Assembly: GCA_016195405.1 (NCBI GenBank) | Contig: JACPZP010000143.1 | Coordinates: forward strand, 1 to 40,374 | DNA: 40,374 bases | Direction: 5' to 3' | Origin: Planctomycetota bacterium | GTDB lineage: Bacteria; Planctomycetota; Planctomycetia; Gemmatales; Gemmataceae | Shown here: one piece after another, positions 16,136 to 27,397 of the stretch | Numbering within the stretch: position 1 is the first letter of the stretch | Layout of the letters: the number at the start of each line of letters is the position of its first letter | The notes under the pieces: generated by a model | Told to the model about the DNA's origin: nothing | Databases searched by the model: none | Seen by the model: the letters and a program-made list of their open reading frames with translations, nothing else | Translations under genes and position numbers: made by a program

Positions 16136-19100
16136 GCGTACGGTCCGCGGCGTTCCTTCTCGCGTTCGAACAGCTCCAGGAATAACCGGCGCGTTTGACT
16201 CGTGTGGCCGTCCAACTCTTCCAAAAAGCCCTGGGCCGCGGTTTTTCCAAGGGCCGCCTCGCATCCAATTCGCCGGGCTAGTTTCTCCAAATCCTCCGTG
16301 CGGTCGGGTAATTCATCGAGCGAGCGATTATGAAAGATACGCAGCCGCGTTTCCACGAGCCGCAGAAAGTCGTAGCAGGATCGCAAGGTCGTGTATTGGT
16401 CCTCTGTTAGGAGATGGACCCGGTGCAAAGCCGCAAGCGATTGCCAGGTGTTGGGCTGACGGACTTCGGGGAAGTCTTTGCCATACTTCAACCGAAACAT
16501 CTGCGCCAAAAACTCGATATCGACAATGCCGCCGAAACCGCGCTTCAGGTCGCGGTCGCTGCCGGCCGCCTCGACACGCTCGCGCATCGAGAGAATCTCT
16601 TCTGCTAATTCCGGTTTCCACGCCAAATCGAACGCCGCTTCATTGACCGCCGCCGTTACCTGGGCTGCGAAGTCGTTGTCGCCATAAACGGGCCGGGCGC
16701 GCGTCAGGGCCTGGCGTTCCCAAATCTGGGCCCCGCCTTCCTCGTAGTACCTCTCGAACTCGTGAATCGGGATGACCAAGCTCCCCGACTTGCCGGTCGG
16801 CCGGAGCCGCATGTCGACGTGATAGAGCCGGCCCATCGGCCCCAAGAAGCTCGCCACTTTGATGATCTGGCGGGCATACTCCGTGAAAAAGTGGAAATTG
16901 TCGGTCAACTCGAAAGAGTCGAAGCGCGACGCGTCCGGCGGCGGCACCGTGCGGCCATCGCCCTCGTACACCAGGATCAAGTCGAGATCGCTGTGATAGC
17001 TCATCTCCTGACCGCCGAGCTTTCCCAAGCCCAGGATCACAAAGCGGCTCATCTGCCCTGAGCGCGGCCCTTCGAGCAAGAAGGGCATTCCCATGCGCTT
17101 GACAATCGCAGGGTATTGCAGGGCGGCGATCTGCACCAGGATTGTCTCCGCCAAATCGCTCAGCGCTGTGGTGGTGTCGATCGTCGTGTCCTTGCCGAGG
17201 ATGTCGCGCACGCCGATCCGCAACAGTTCCTTGTCCTTGAAGCTGTGCAGGATGGGATCGGGGTCGTCGGCATTGCGGCAGAGGTCGGTCAACTCTTGCC
17301 GCAACTCCGCCGCGGTTCGCGGCTGATTAAGCACCAGACTATCGAGCAATTCATCGATCATGCCCGGGTTGTTGATCAGGATCTCCGACAGAAACTGGCT
17401 CCAAGCACAGAGTTCAACATAAAGCTTGAGGCTCGGCGGGTTGAAGCTGAACAACTCCCATAGGACGCCCTTGCCGCCGAGCGAGGCCGAGACTTTTTCG
17501 AGGTTGACCAGAGCCATGTCCGGGTCGGGTGTTTCGGCGAGGGCGCGGAGCAAACGCGGGGCGATGCTGGCCAGGAATTGCCGGCACCGGCGCGTCGATA
17601 GAAACGGCACCGTCTCCGTGGCAAGCTGCGCCAAGTTTTGATACGCGGCCTGCGGATCCTTGAACGGATACTTTCCCAAAACAGCTTGGATGCGCTCCGG
17701 GTCGGGATTGGGATCGAGGATAAGGTCCGCTTCCGGCTCTGCCTCGCTGCCGGCGTCTTGAAACGTCTGATGCAGCAGGTGCTCGAGGATGGTGTGGTTG
17801 AGCGATGTCTTCTCGCGATAGTCCTGCAGGAACGCCTCCAGGGGATCGCTTGGCGTCACCGCGGGAAAGAGCGTTCCATGCTGCGGCTTGCCGTCGCCGG
17901 TAGGCCCGGCGGAGTAGTTCATGCGAAGGGCGAGCTTACGCAACTCGTCGGATCGTTCCGGAAGGCGATGTGTTTGCAAGTCGAACATGATCTGCAAGCG
18001 ATGTTCGACTTTGCGGAGAAAGCGATACGCGTCGTCAAGCGCGCGGTACTCCTGGTCGGTCAAGCAGCCGACGTCCTCCAGCGCTCGCAGCGCCTTTAGC
18101 GTGTTGCGCTGCCGAAGCGACGGCAAATCGCCGCCGTTGAGGAGCTGCAAGAACTGGATCGTGAACTCGACGTCACGGATGCCGCCATGTCCGGTTTTGA
18201 CTTCCGTGTCGCTCTCCCCTGCCCTGCCCGTCTTCTGCTCGATGCGCCGTTTCAGGGCTTTGATCTCGTTGATCTCCGCCACGCTCAGATACTTGCGATA
18301 AACGAACGGCTCGATCGCCTTCAAGAACTCATCACCCAAGCGGACATCGCCGGCGACCGAGCGAAGCTTGATGAGGGCTTGGCGCTCCCACGTGCGGCCC
18401 ATGGTGTCGTAATAGGCCAGTGTGCTTGCCAGCGAGCGGGCGAGTGGGCCGCGATGGCCTTCGGGCCGGAGGCGCAGGTCGACCCGATACGCTTGACCGC
18501 GATCCGTATGGGTGGAGAGAAGGCGAAACACCTCCGTGGTGACGCGGGCGAAGAAGTCGTCGTTGCTGATCGGGGATGAGCGCCGGCCCTGCGTGGCGCC
18601 TTCTTCGTCATAGATGAACATCAGGTCGATGTCGCTGGAGTAGTTGAGTTCCTTGCCGCCGAGCTTACCGAATGCCAGGATCACACAACGGGCCGGCGCT
18701 TCCTGCTTCGTGAACGGCTCACCGAAACGACTGCTAATGTTGCGAAGAGAGGTGGCCAGTGCGACTTCGAGGGCCGTGTCCGCAACGCGCGAGATGTCCC
18801 GGGTGATCTCCTCCAACGGCCGGTCGCGGATGATGTCGTTGGCGCCGATGCGCAGCATTTGTCTTTGGCGAAAGCGTCGAAAGACGCGCAGCACCGCCGA
18901 GTCTTCGAAGGCCGCCTCAACTTCCGCCTGTAGCTGCGCGAGTAATTCCGCCCGGCTGGGGCTGCTGCGGAGCGGAATTCTGAGCATGTCAAGATAATCA
19001 GGATTCGCGATCAAGAGATCGCTGAAAAACTGGCTCGTCCCGAAAAGTTGGAGCACCGTTTCCAGGGTGCGCGCGCGATGTTCCAAAAGGTGCTTTCGTA

Positions 19101-19359
19101 GGCTGCTCCTGTCCACCGGCTCCTGCTTGGCAGACAAGTAGCGCTCGAAATTATTGAGCGCCATGTCCGCGTCGGCACAGCGCGGCAGGTGGCGGTCGAG
19201 ATGCGGGCACAGTTCAGCGAGAGCATCGTGGCCGATCGCTTCCACCAAAGTCAGCAGATTACGTTGGCCGCGTTCGAGATCGCGAATTCCCCATGCCGGC
19301 AGCAGCGACCGAATCTGCTCGGGCGCTTCAAGACATTGGCGCAATTGATCGGTCTGCAT
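16129..19359 (-). CDS. glnE: Bifunctional glutamine synthetase adenylyltransferase/adenylyl-removing enzyme GlnE
   Basis: About 1076 residues from ATG 19359 (GGAG eleven bases upstream); ATG 19419 would give 1096. The protein switches glutamine synthetase off by adenylylation and on by phosphorolysis, following the PII signal. Two nucleotidyltransferase domains are clear: the N-terminal one with GKLGGKELNYSSDIDL (removing activity) and the C-terminal one, about residue 790, with GKLGGQEMSYHSDLDL (adding activity). Both carry the Asp-x-Asp metal site, so both reactions are likely intact. Each domain is followed by its second conserved block (VDLRLRPEGHRGPL and VDMRLRPTGKSGSL). It is longer than the roughly 950 residues of enteric GlnE. 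glnA and glnB are not in the window. Confidence 0.95.
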   Translation of the reverse strand: MQTDQLRQCLEAPEQIRSLLPAWGIRDLERGQRNLLTLVEAIGHDALAELCPHLDRHLPRCADADMALNNFERYLSAKQEPVDRSSLRKHLLEHRARTLETVLQLFGTSQFFSDLLIANPDYLDMLRIPLRSSPSRAELLAQLQAEVEAAFEDSAVLRVFRRFRQRQMLRIGANDIIRDRPLEEITRDISRVADTALEVALATSLRNISSRFGEPFTKQEAPARCVILAFGKLGGKELNYSSDIDLMFIYDEEGATQGRRSSPISNDDFFARVTTEVFRLLSTHTDRGQAYRVDLRLRPEGHRGPLARSLASTLAYYDTMGRTWERQALIKLRSVAGDVRLGDEFLKAIEPFVYRKYLSVAEINEIKALKRRIEQKTGRAGESDTEVKTGHGGIRDVEFTIQFLQLLNGGDLPSLRQRNTLKALRALEDVGCLTDQEYRALDDAYRFLRKVEHRLQIMFDLQTHRLPERSDELRKLALRMNYSAGPTGDGKPQHGTLFPAVTPSDPLEAFLQDYREKTSLNHTILEHLLHQTFQDAGSEAEPEADLILDPNPDPERIQAVLGKYPFKDPQAAYQNLAQLATETVPFLSTRRCRQFLASIAPRLLRALAETPDPDMALVNLEKVSASLGGKGVLWELFSFNPPSLKLYVELCAWSQFLSEILINNPGMIDELLDSLVLNQPRTAAELRQELTDLCRNADDPDPILHSFKDKELLRIGVRDILGKDTTIDTTTALSDLAETILVQIAALQYPAIVKRMGMPFLLEGPRSGQMSRFVILGLGKLGGQEMSYHSDLDLILVYEGDGRTVPPPDASRFDSFELTDNFHFFTEYARQIIKVASFLGPMGRLYHVDMRLRPTGKSGSLVIPIHEFERYYEEGGAQIWERQALTRARPVYGDNDFAAQVTAAVNEAAFDLAWKPELAEEILSMRERVEAAGSDRDLKRGFGGIVDIEFLAQMFRLKYGKDFPEVRQPNTWQSLAALHRVHLLTEDQYTTLRSCYDFLRLVETRLRIFHNRSLDELPDRTEDLEKLARRIGCEAALGKTAAQGFLEELDGHTSQTRRLFLELFEREKERRGPYAV

Positions 19360-19427
19360 GCGAGCTTTTACTCCATCTGCCCAGGGTCTATGATTACTTT
19401 CGTGCGAGTTTGAGTCCATACCATGAG

Positions 19428-19479
19428 TAGCCGAAGTCGCCAGACTTCGGAGATCTGAACTCTTACGAGTTCAGCTACA
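19428..19479. repeat. Double-hairpin element E
   Basis: The outer stem GTAGC/GCTAC (19428-19432 with 19475-19479) encloses CGAAGTC-GCCA-GACTTCG (19433-19450) and TGAACTC-TTAC-GAGTTCA (19457-19474). As in element A, each arm is adjacent to the outer stem and a short linker joins the arms. It lies between the divergent glnE and glycosyltransferase genes and its last base touches an ATG at 19479. Confidence 0.83.
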
Positions 19480-19487
19480 TGATCTTC

Positions 19488-20777
19488 ATGCGAATCGCGT
19501 ACATCACCTCCGGCGCCGCGGGCATGTTTTGCGGCAGTTGCATGCGCGACAACACCCTGGTTGCCGCCCTCAACGCTCAAGGACACGAAGCGCTCTTAAT
19601 CCCCACGTACACGCCCATTCGCACCGATGAGGCCGACGTAAGCCAGCGGCAGGTTTTCTTCGGCGGCATCAATGTTTACTTGCAGCAAAAGTCGGCCCTG
19701 TTCCGCAAGACGCCGTGGTTCATCGACCGCCTCCTGAACGGCCGACGGCTCTTGAATTGGGTCAGCCGCTTCGCCGTCAGGACGCAAGCCCAGGATCTTG
19801 GCGAGTTGACGATCTCGATGCTCCGGGGCGAACATGGCCGCCAGAAGAAGGAGTTTGAAAAGCTCCTGCGCTTTTTGGAAACCTCGGCAAAACCGGGCGT
19901 GATCCATCTCAGCAACGTCTTGATTTCGGGCATGGCGGCGCCATTGAAAGATCGGCTTCGGACGCCGCTTCTGGCGACGCTTCAGGGCGATGACATCTTT
20001 CTGGAGTCGCTGCCCGGGGATCACAAGAGCCGGGCGCTCGACCTCATTCGCGGCCATTGCCGCCTGATTGACGGGTTCGTCGCCACCAGCCATTATTACG
20101 CCGATTTCATGGCGGGCTATCTCGATATTCCCCGCGCGCGCATCGACGTCATCTATCCGGGACTGAATCTCAGGGGTCACGGCGCCCTGGCGCCGCGACG
20201 CAACGGCCAACCTTTCACGATCGGCTACTTCGCGCGCATATGCCCGGAAAAGGGACTCCACCTCCTCGTTGAGGCGTTTCACCATCTCAAGCAACTATCC
20301 GGCACGCCGCCTTGCCGGTTAAGAATCTCGGGTTGGCTCGGCGAGCACAATCGGTGGTACTTCGATCAGCAACGGCGGCGCCTTCGCGATTGGGGGTATG
20401 CTGGTGATGCCGACCACGTCGAAGCGCCCGATCATGCCGCCAAGGTGCGCTTCCTGCAAAGCCTCGATGTGCTGTCGGTGCCGACAACGTATCGGGAGCC
20501 GAAGGGACTGTACATTTTGGAGGCTTTGGCTAACGGCGTACCGGTCGTGCAGCCGCGGCATGGCTCGTTTCCCGAGTTGGTCGAAGCGACCGGTGGCGGT
20601 CTCCTCATCGAACCAGAGAACCCAATAGAATTGGCCCATGCGCTTCGCCGCTTGATGGATCGTCCCGAAGAGCGCCGAGAAATGGCCGAGCGCGGCAAGA
20701 AAGCGGTCCACGAGCGCTTTCATGCCGGCGCCATGGCCGAAGCGACACTTGGAACCTACCGGAAGTATTTGTCATGA
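19488..20777 (+). CDS. Family 4 glycosyltransferase
   Basis: About 429 residues, GT-B fold. ATG 19488 was chosen because family members start MRIAYITSG; ATG 19479 is three codons earlier. The N-terminal domain has the glycine-rich turn GAAGMFCGSCMRDNTL. The C-terminal donor domain has IGYFARICPEKGLHLLVEAF and the EX7E-type motif EPKGLYILEALANGVPVVQP, with GSFPELVEATGGGLLI. It should transfer a sugar with retention in the cytoplasm; donor and acceptor are unknown. The end overlaps the thioesterase start as ATGA, which points to coupled translation. Confidence 0.92.
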   Translation: MRIAYITSGAAGMFCGSCMRDNTLVAALNAQGHEALLIPTYTPIRTDEADVSQRQVFFGGINVYLQQKSALFRKTPWFIDRLLNGRRLLNWVSRFAVRTQAQDLGELTISMLRGEHGRQKKEFEKLLRFLETSAKPGVIHLSNVLISGMAAPLKDRLRTPLLATLQGDDIFLESLPGDHKSRALDLIRGHCRLIDGFVATSHYYADFMAGYLDIPRARIDVIYPGLNLRGHGALAPRRNGQPFTIGYFARICPEKGLHLLVEAFHHLKQLSGTPPCRLRISGWLGEHNRWYFDQQRRRLRDWGYAGDADHVEAPDHAAKVRFLQSLDVLSVPTTYREPKGLYILEALANGVPVVQPRHGSFPELVEATGGGLLIEPENPIELAHALRRLMDRPEERREMAERGKKAVHERFHAGAMAEATLGTYRKYLS

Positions 20778-21187
20778 GCATTTTTCGCGTCAGCCGGCGC
20801 ATGGAGTTTTGCGACACCGACATGGCCGGCATCGTTCATTTCGCCAATTTCTTCCGCTTCATGGAGTCGGCCGAGTGCGCCTTTCTGCGCTCGCGCGGAC
20901 TGGGAGTGATCCTCGATTGGCAGGGCCAGGCGATGAGCTTCCCGCGCGTGTCAGCGACCTGTGACTACCTCACGCCGGCAAAGTTCGAGGACGTACTTGA
21001 CGTGGACGTGGCCATTGAGCGCGTCGGAAACAAGTCGATCACGTACGCCTTCCAGTTTTCGCGCGACGGCGAAGCGATTGCGCGCGGCAAAGTGACGTCG
21101 GTTTGCTGCCGCGTGAACGGCGAAGGAAAGCTGGAGTCAATCGGCATTCCGGCGGGGTATCGGCACAAGCTGGAGGGCGCCGCTTAA
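20774..21187 (+). CDS. Acyl-CoA thioesterase, hotdog fold (YbgC/4HBT type)
   Basis: 137 residues, normal for the family. The active-site block MEFCDTDMAGIVHFANFFRFMESAE contains the conserved Asp and the His of YbgC-like 4-hydroxybenzoyl-CoA thioesterases. The enzyme should split thioesters of CoA or ACP. The start codon overlaps the stop of the glycosyltransferase gene (ATGA), so both are made from one mRNA; a link between acyl and sugar metabolism is possible but not shown. The stop overlaps that of the CBS gene on the other strand within TTAA. Confidence 0.9.
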   Translation: MSIFRVSRRMEFCDTDMAGIVHFANFFRFMESAECAFLRSRGLGVILDWQGQAMSFPRVSATCDYLTPAKFEDVLDVDVAIERVGNKSITYAFQFSRDGEAIARGKVTSVCCRVNGEGKLESIGIPAGYRHKLEGAA

Positions 21188-21693
21188 CCGCCGTCGAGCG
21201 AGCGGCCAATGCCCAGCTGTGAGGTCGGCGGCAGGTTGAGTACGTCCTCGGGGAACAATTCCACGAGAAAGTCGACGACGTCGCGGACGGAGAGAACGCC
21301 GAGGGGTTTGCCGGCGCGGTCAACGATGGGGATATGCCGGTAGCCGCCCACGCTCATCTTATTGAGCGCGAATGAGACCGTTTCGTCAGCTTCGAGTGTT
21401 TCGGGACGCGGGGTCATCACTTCTTCGACGGCAAGGGCGGCACTGCCGTCACGTAGGGCGACCCTGGTGAGTACGTCGCGTTCCGTGAAGATTCCCACCA
21501 GCCGGCCCAACTTCTCAACTAAGACGTAGCCGGTGTGGTGCTGATTCATGGCCTCCACGGCGTCGCCGACCGTGACCGAAGCGTCGACCACTAAAGGCTC
21601 GCGCACACCTAGCTCGCTGATGGATGTGGCAAGCAATGTGCCGCGAATGCGCTCCTGGTCCTCATAGGCGTCTTCGAATTCGCTGATGTTCAT
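21184..21693 (-). CDS. Tandem CBS domain protein
   Basis: 169 residues from ATG 21693, with GGGGAG seven bases upstream; the frame extends to 21780 without support. There are two CBS domains: the first contains VTVGDAVEAMNQHHTGYVLV and GRLVGIFTERDVLTRV, and the second contains SFALNKMSVGGYRHIPIVD and LGVLSVRDVVDFLVEL, with EVMTPRPETL between them. CBS pairs bind adenine nucleotides and act as energy sensors in other proteins. No effector domain is attached, so the partner is unknown. It is convergent with the thioesterase. Confidence 0.92.
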   Translation of the reverse strand: MNISEFEDAYEDQERIRGTLLATSISELGVREPLVVDASVTVGDAVEAMNQHHTGYVLVEKLGRLVGIFTERDVLTRVALRDGSAALAVEEVMTPRPETLEADETVSFALNKMSVGGYRHIPIVDRAGKPLGVLSVRDVVDFLVELFPEDVLNLPPTSQLGIGRSLDGG

Positions 21694-21860
21694 GACGGTC
21701 TCCCCTGGAACGAGCACCTGATTCTCAGAGTACCGTGACTTGGCGCGGATGCAACCCGAAAATCTTTCAAAGAGCAACATTGCGGCGAAAGCGCGTGCAT
21801 TTCCGCCGGTTTTGCGGATAATGGAAAATGGTTAGTCTCGTCAACTCGCCAGGAAATGAC

Positions 21861-22874
21861 ATGGCCAAGCCCAAGTCGCCGGTCGTTCGGCTTTCCGAAA
21901 TGACTCCGGGACAGTCCGGGGATTTTTTTGTGCTGCTCGCCGAACGCGTGCGCGGCGCGCGTAAGGACGGCAAGCCTTTTTACAGCTGTCGGTTTCGCGA
22001 TACCGGCCGCAGCGCCGCTTTCATGGCCTGGTCGGACGGTCCCTGGTTCGAAACCTGTGAGAAAGATTGGCGCGAAGGTCAGTTCTACAAGATTCGCGGC
22101 GCCTATGACGAGCACAAGGTATACGGCGCCCAGATCGACATCGGCAACATCCGCCCGGTCACGGACGATGACCGCGCCGGCGGCTTCGATCCGCTCGAGT
22201 TCGTGGACAAGTCCCGCTACGACCCGGAAGCGATGTATCAGGAGCTGTGGTCGATCGCGGAAACGCACATTGCCGACATGCCGCTGCGCCGGCTCGCGTT
22301 GACCATCCTGACGCGGACCGCGAAGCAACTCAAACGCGTCCCCGCCACCACGCGGCACTTCCATCCGTTTGCCGGCGGCTTACTGGAGCACGTCCTTTCC
22401 GTCACGCACACTTGCATCCATCTGGTGGACAAATACGCCGCGCATTACGGCGATCTGGAGCCGCCGCTTAACCGGGACCTGGTCGTCGCCGGGGCGATGC
22501 TCCACGACATCGGCCGTTGCGTGGAGTTCGAAGGGGAGGTGACCAACGTACAACGCTCGGTTGCCGGCCACCTCCTGGGCCACCTGTTCCTGGGCCGCGA
22601 TTTGGTGCGCGACACCGCCCGCGAGTTGGGCGACATCAATCCGGATTTACTGCAGTTGCTCGAACACATCATCGTCACCCACCTGAATTTGCCGGAATGG
22701 GGATCGCCAAAACTCCCGCTCATACCCGAGTGCCTCATCGTCCATCACGCCGACGACTTGGACGCCAAGCTCGAAATGTACATGCGCTGCCTGGAGCGCG
22801 ATCTCGAGCCAGGAGCTTTCACGGTTCGCGATCCGGCCCTTGGTAGACAACTGTACAAGGGTAGGAAGAAGTAG
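21861..22874 (+). CDS. YhaM-like OB-fold and HD-domain 3'-5' exoribonuclease
   Basis: 337 residues from ATG 21861 (upstream in-frame start at 21828). The N-terminal OB-fold (about residues 10-100) has FFVLLAERVRGARKDGKPF and FYKIRGAYDEHKVYGAQIDI. The HD phosphohydrolase domain (about 130-310) has the metal residues in GGLLEHVLSVTH, AMLHDIGR, HLLGHLFLG, EHIIVTH and IVHHADDLDAKL. The same architecture in YhaM/CBF1 shortens RNA or single-stranded DNA from the 3' end. The full set of metal ligands suggests an active enzyme. The 86 bases after it lead to the kinase gene. Confidence 0.88.
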   Translation: MAKPKSPVVRLSEMTPGQSGDFFVLLAERVRGARKDGKPFYSCRFRDTGRSAAFMAWSDGPWFETCEKDWREGQFYKIRGAYDEHKVYGAQIDIGNIRPVTDDDRAGGFDPLEFVDKSRYDPEAMYQELWSIAETHIADMPLRRLALTILTRTAKQLKRVPATTRHFHPFAGGLLEHVLSVTHTCIHLVDKYAAHYGDLEPPLNRDLVVAGAMLHDIGRCVEFEGEVTNVQRSVAGHLLGHLFLGRDLVRDTARELGDINPDLLQLLEHIIVTHLNLPEWGSPKLPLIPECLIVHHADDLDAKLEMYMRCLERDLEPGAFTVRDPALGRQLYKGRKK

Positions 22875-22960
22875 ATTTTGCGGATTATTTCGCAGACAGA
22901 AAAACTACGGCATTTCACTTCGCTGCCGAAAATCAACCCGCCGCTGCGAGAACGTAATCT

Positions 22961-23886
22961 ATGCTTTCGCAGGCCCACGTAGTGTTCGGGCCGGCATCTA
23001 GGGAGCTTTTTGCCTTGAATGCGACTTGCGGCGATGCAACATGCGGCGATGCGACTTGCGGCACGGCCATGGAAGTGCCCGGATTTCAGCTCTTGGAAAA
23101 GCTCGGCGAAGGCGGCATGGGCGAGGTCTACCGTGCCATCCAAATTAGCCTGCAGCGCCCTGTAGCTGTCAAGATCCTGCTCAACCAAGCAGCCGGTTCG
23201 CGGCCGCTCGTGGAGTTTGAGATGGAATGCCGGCTCATGGCGTCGCTGAGCCACCGGCACATCGTCATGATCCATGATTGCGGCCAAGTCCATGGGCGTT
23301 GTTTCCTGGTGATGGAATACGTGAATGGAAGCTCGATGCGCGCCGACCTCGAGCGTGGACGCGCCTGGCCGTTGGAAGTCGCGCTCAAAACCATCGATCA
23401 AATCGCCCAGGCTCTGGCCTATATTCACGACAACGGCATTCTCCATCTCGACCTCAAGCCGGAAAACGTCCTGCTGGCGAAAACAAGCAGCACGTCGAAC
23501 TCGTTCGTGCCCAAGATCTCGGACTTCGGCCTGTCCAAGCCGTTTCTCAAGGTCACCCGGCCGGGGCAGTTGCCTGCCGCCCAGGGAACCATCGACTATT
23601 GCGCTCCGGAAATGCGCCACGGCCTGGCAATCGATGGCCGCACCGATCTGTTCGCATTGGCAACCATCGCCTATGAGGTTTTGACGGGCCGGCTCCCCGG
23701 GCGCGTCTACACGCCGGCCTCCAAACGCAACCCCGACCTTCCGGAGAGCGTGAACGCCGTTCTGCGGCGCGGACTAGCGCGCGACCGCGAAGACCGTTAC
23801 TCCTCCGTGGAAGCGTTTCGGCTCGATTTATTGGACGCCCTGTCATCCGCGCGCTACGCAGGAAAGTGGAACGAGGCTGGTGCCCG

Positions 23887-23890
<4 letters not shown>
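22961..23890 (+). CDS. Hanks-type Ser/Thr protein kinase
   Basis: 309 residues. The kinase domain covers about 42-300: G-loop GEGGMGEVY (49-57), Lys71 in VAVKILL, catalytic loop HLDLKPEN with Asp164, DFG at 188-190 and APE at 215-217. The Arg of the usual HRD is Leu, so activation may not need loop phosphorylation. There is no membrane helix or sensor domain. Before the kinase domain sits a pentapeptide repeat (ATCGD, ATCGD, ATCGT) made by a 15-base tandem repeat. The start at 22961 is weakly supported; ATG 23069 would give the domain alone. The stop overlaps the ATG of the hybrid kinase, so the two are coupled. Confidence 0.9.
23021..23065. repeat. Three 15-base tandem repeats at the kinase 5' end
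   Basis: GCGACTTGCGGCGAT (23021-23035), GCAACATGCGGCGAT (23036-23050) and GCGACTTGCGGCACG (23051-23065). If translated they give three five-residue units just before the kinase domain; if translation starts at 23069 they are a leader. Similar repeats lie at 29634-29678 and 39561-39590. Confidence 0.85.
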
Positions 23891-27330
<3,440 letters not shown>

Positions 27331-27362
27331 GCGACACGTCTCTTCCACAGAGAAGAACGAGT

Positions 27363-27382
27363 GGCATGGGCGCCACCATGCC
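27363..27382. terminator. Possible bidirectional terminator hairpin
   Basis: GGCATGG (27363-27369) pairs with CCATGCC (27376-27382) around six bases, in the 67-base gap between two convergent genes. There is no long T-run on either side, so the call rests mainly on position. Confidence 0.4.
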
Positions 27383-27397
27383 GAAAGTGACAGAACC

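Noticed and set aside
16129..19419. Frameshift or fusion in glnE because of its length (over 1070 residues)
   Set aside because: Both nucleotidyltransferase domains are complete and in one frame; the extra length is spread over the linkers.
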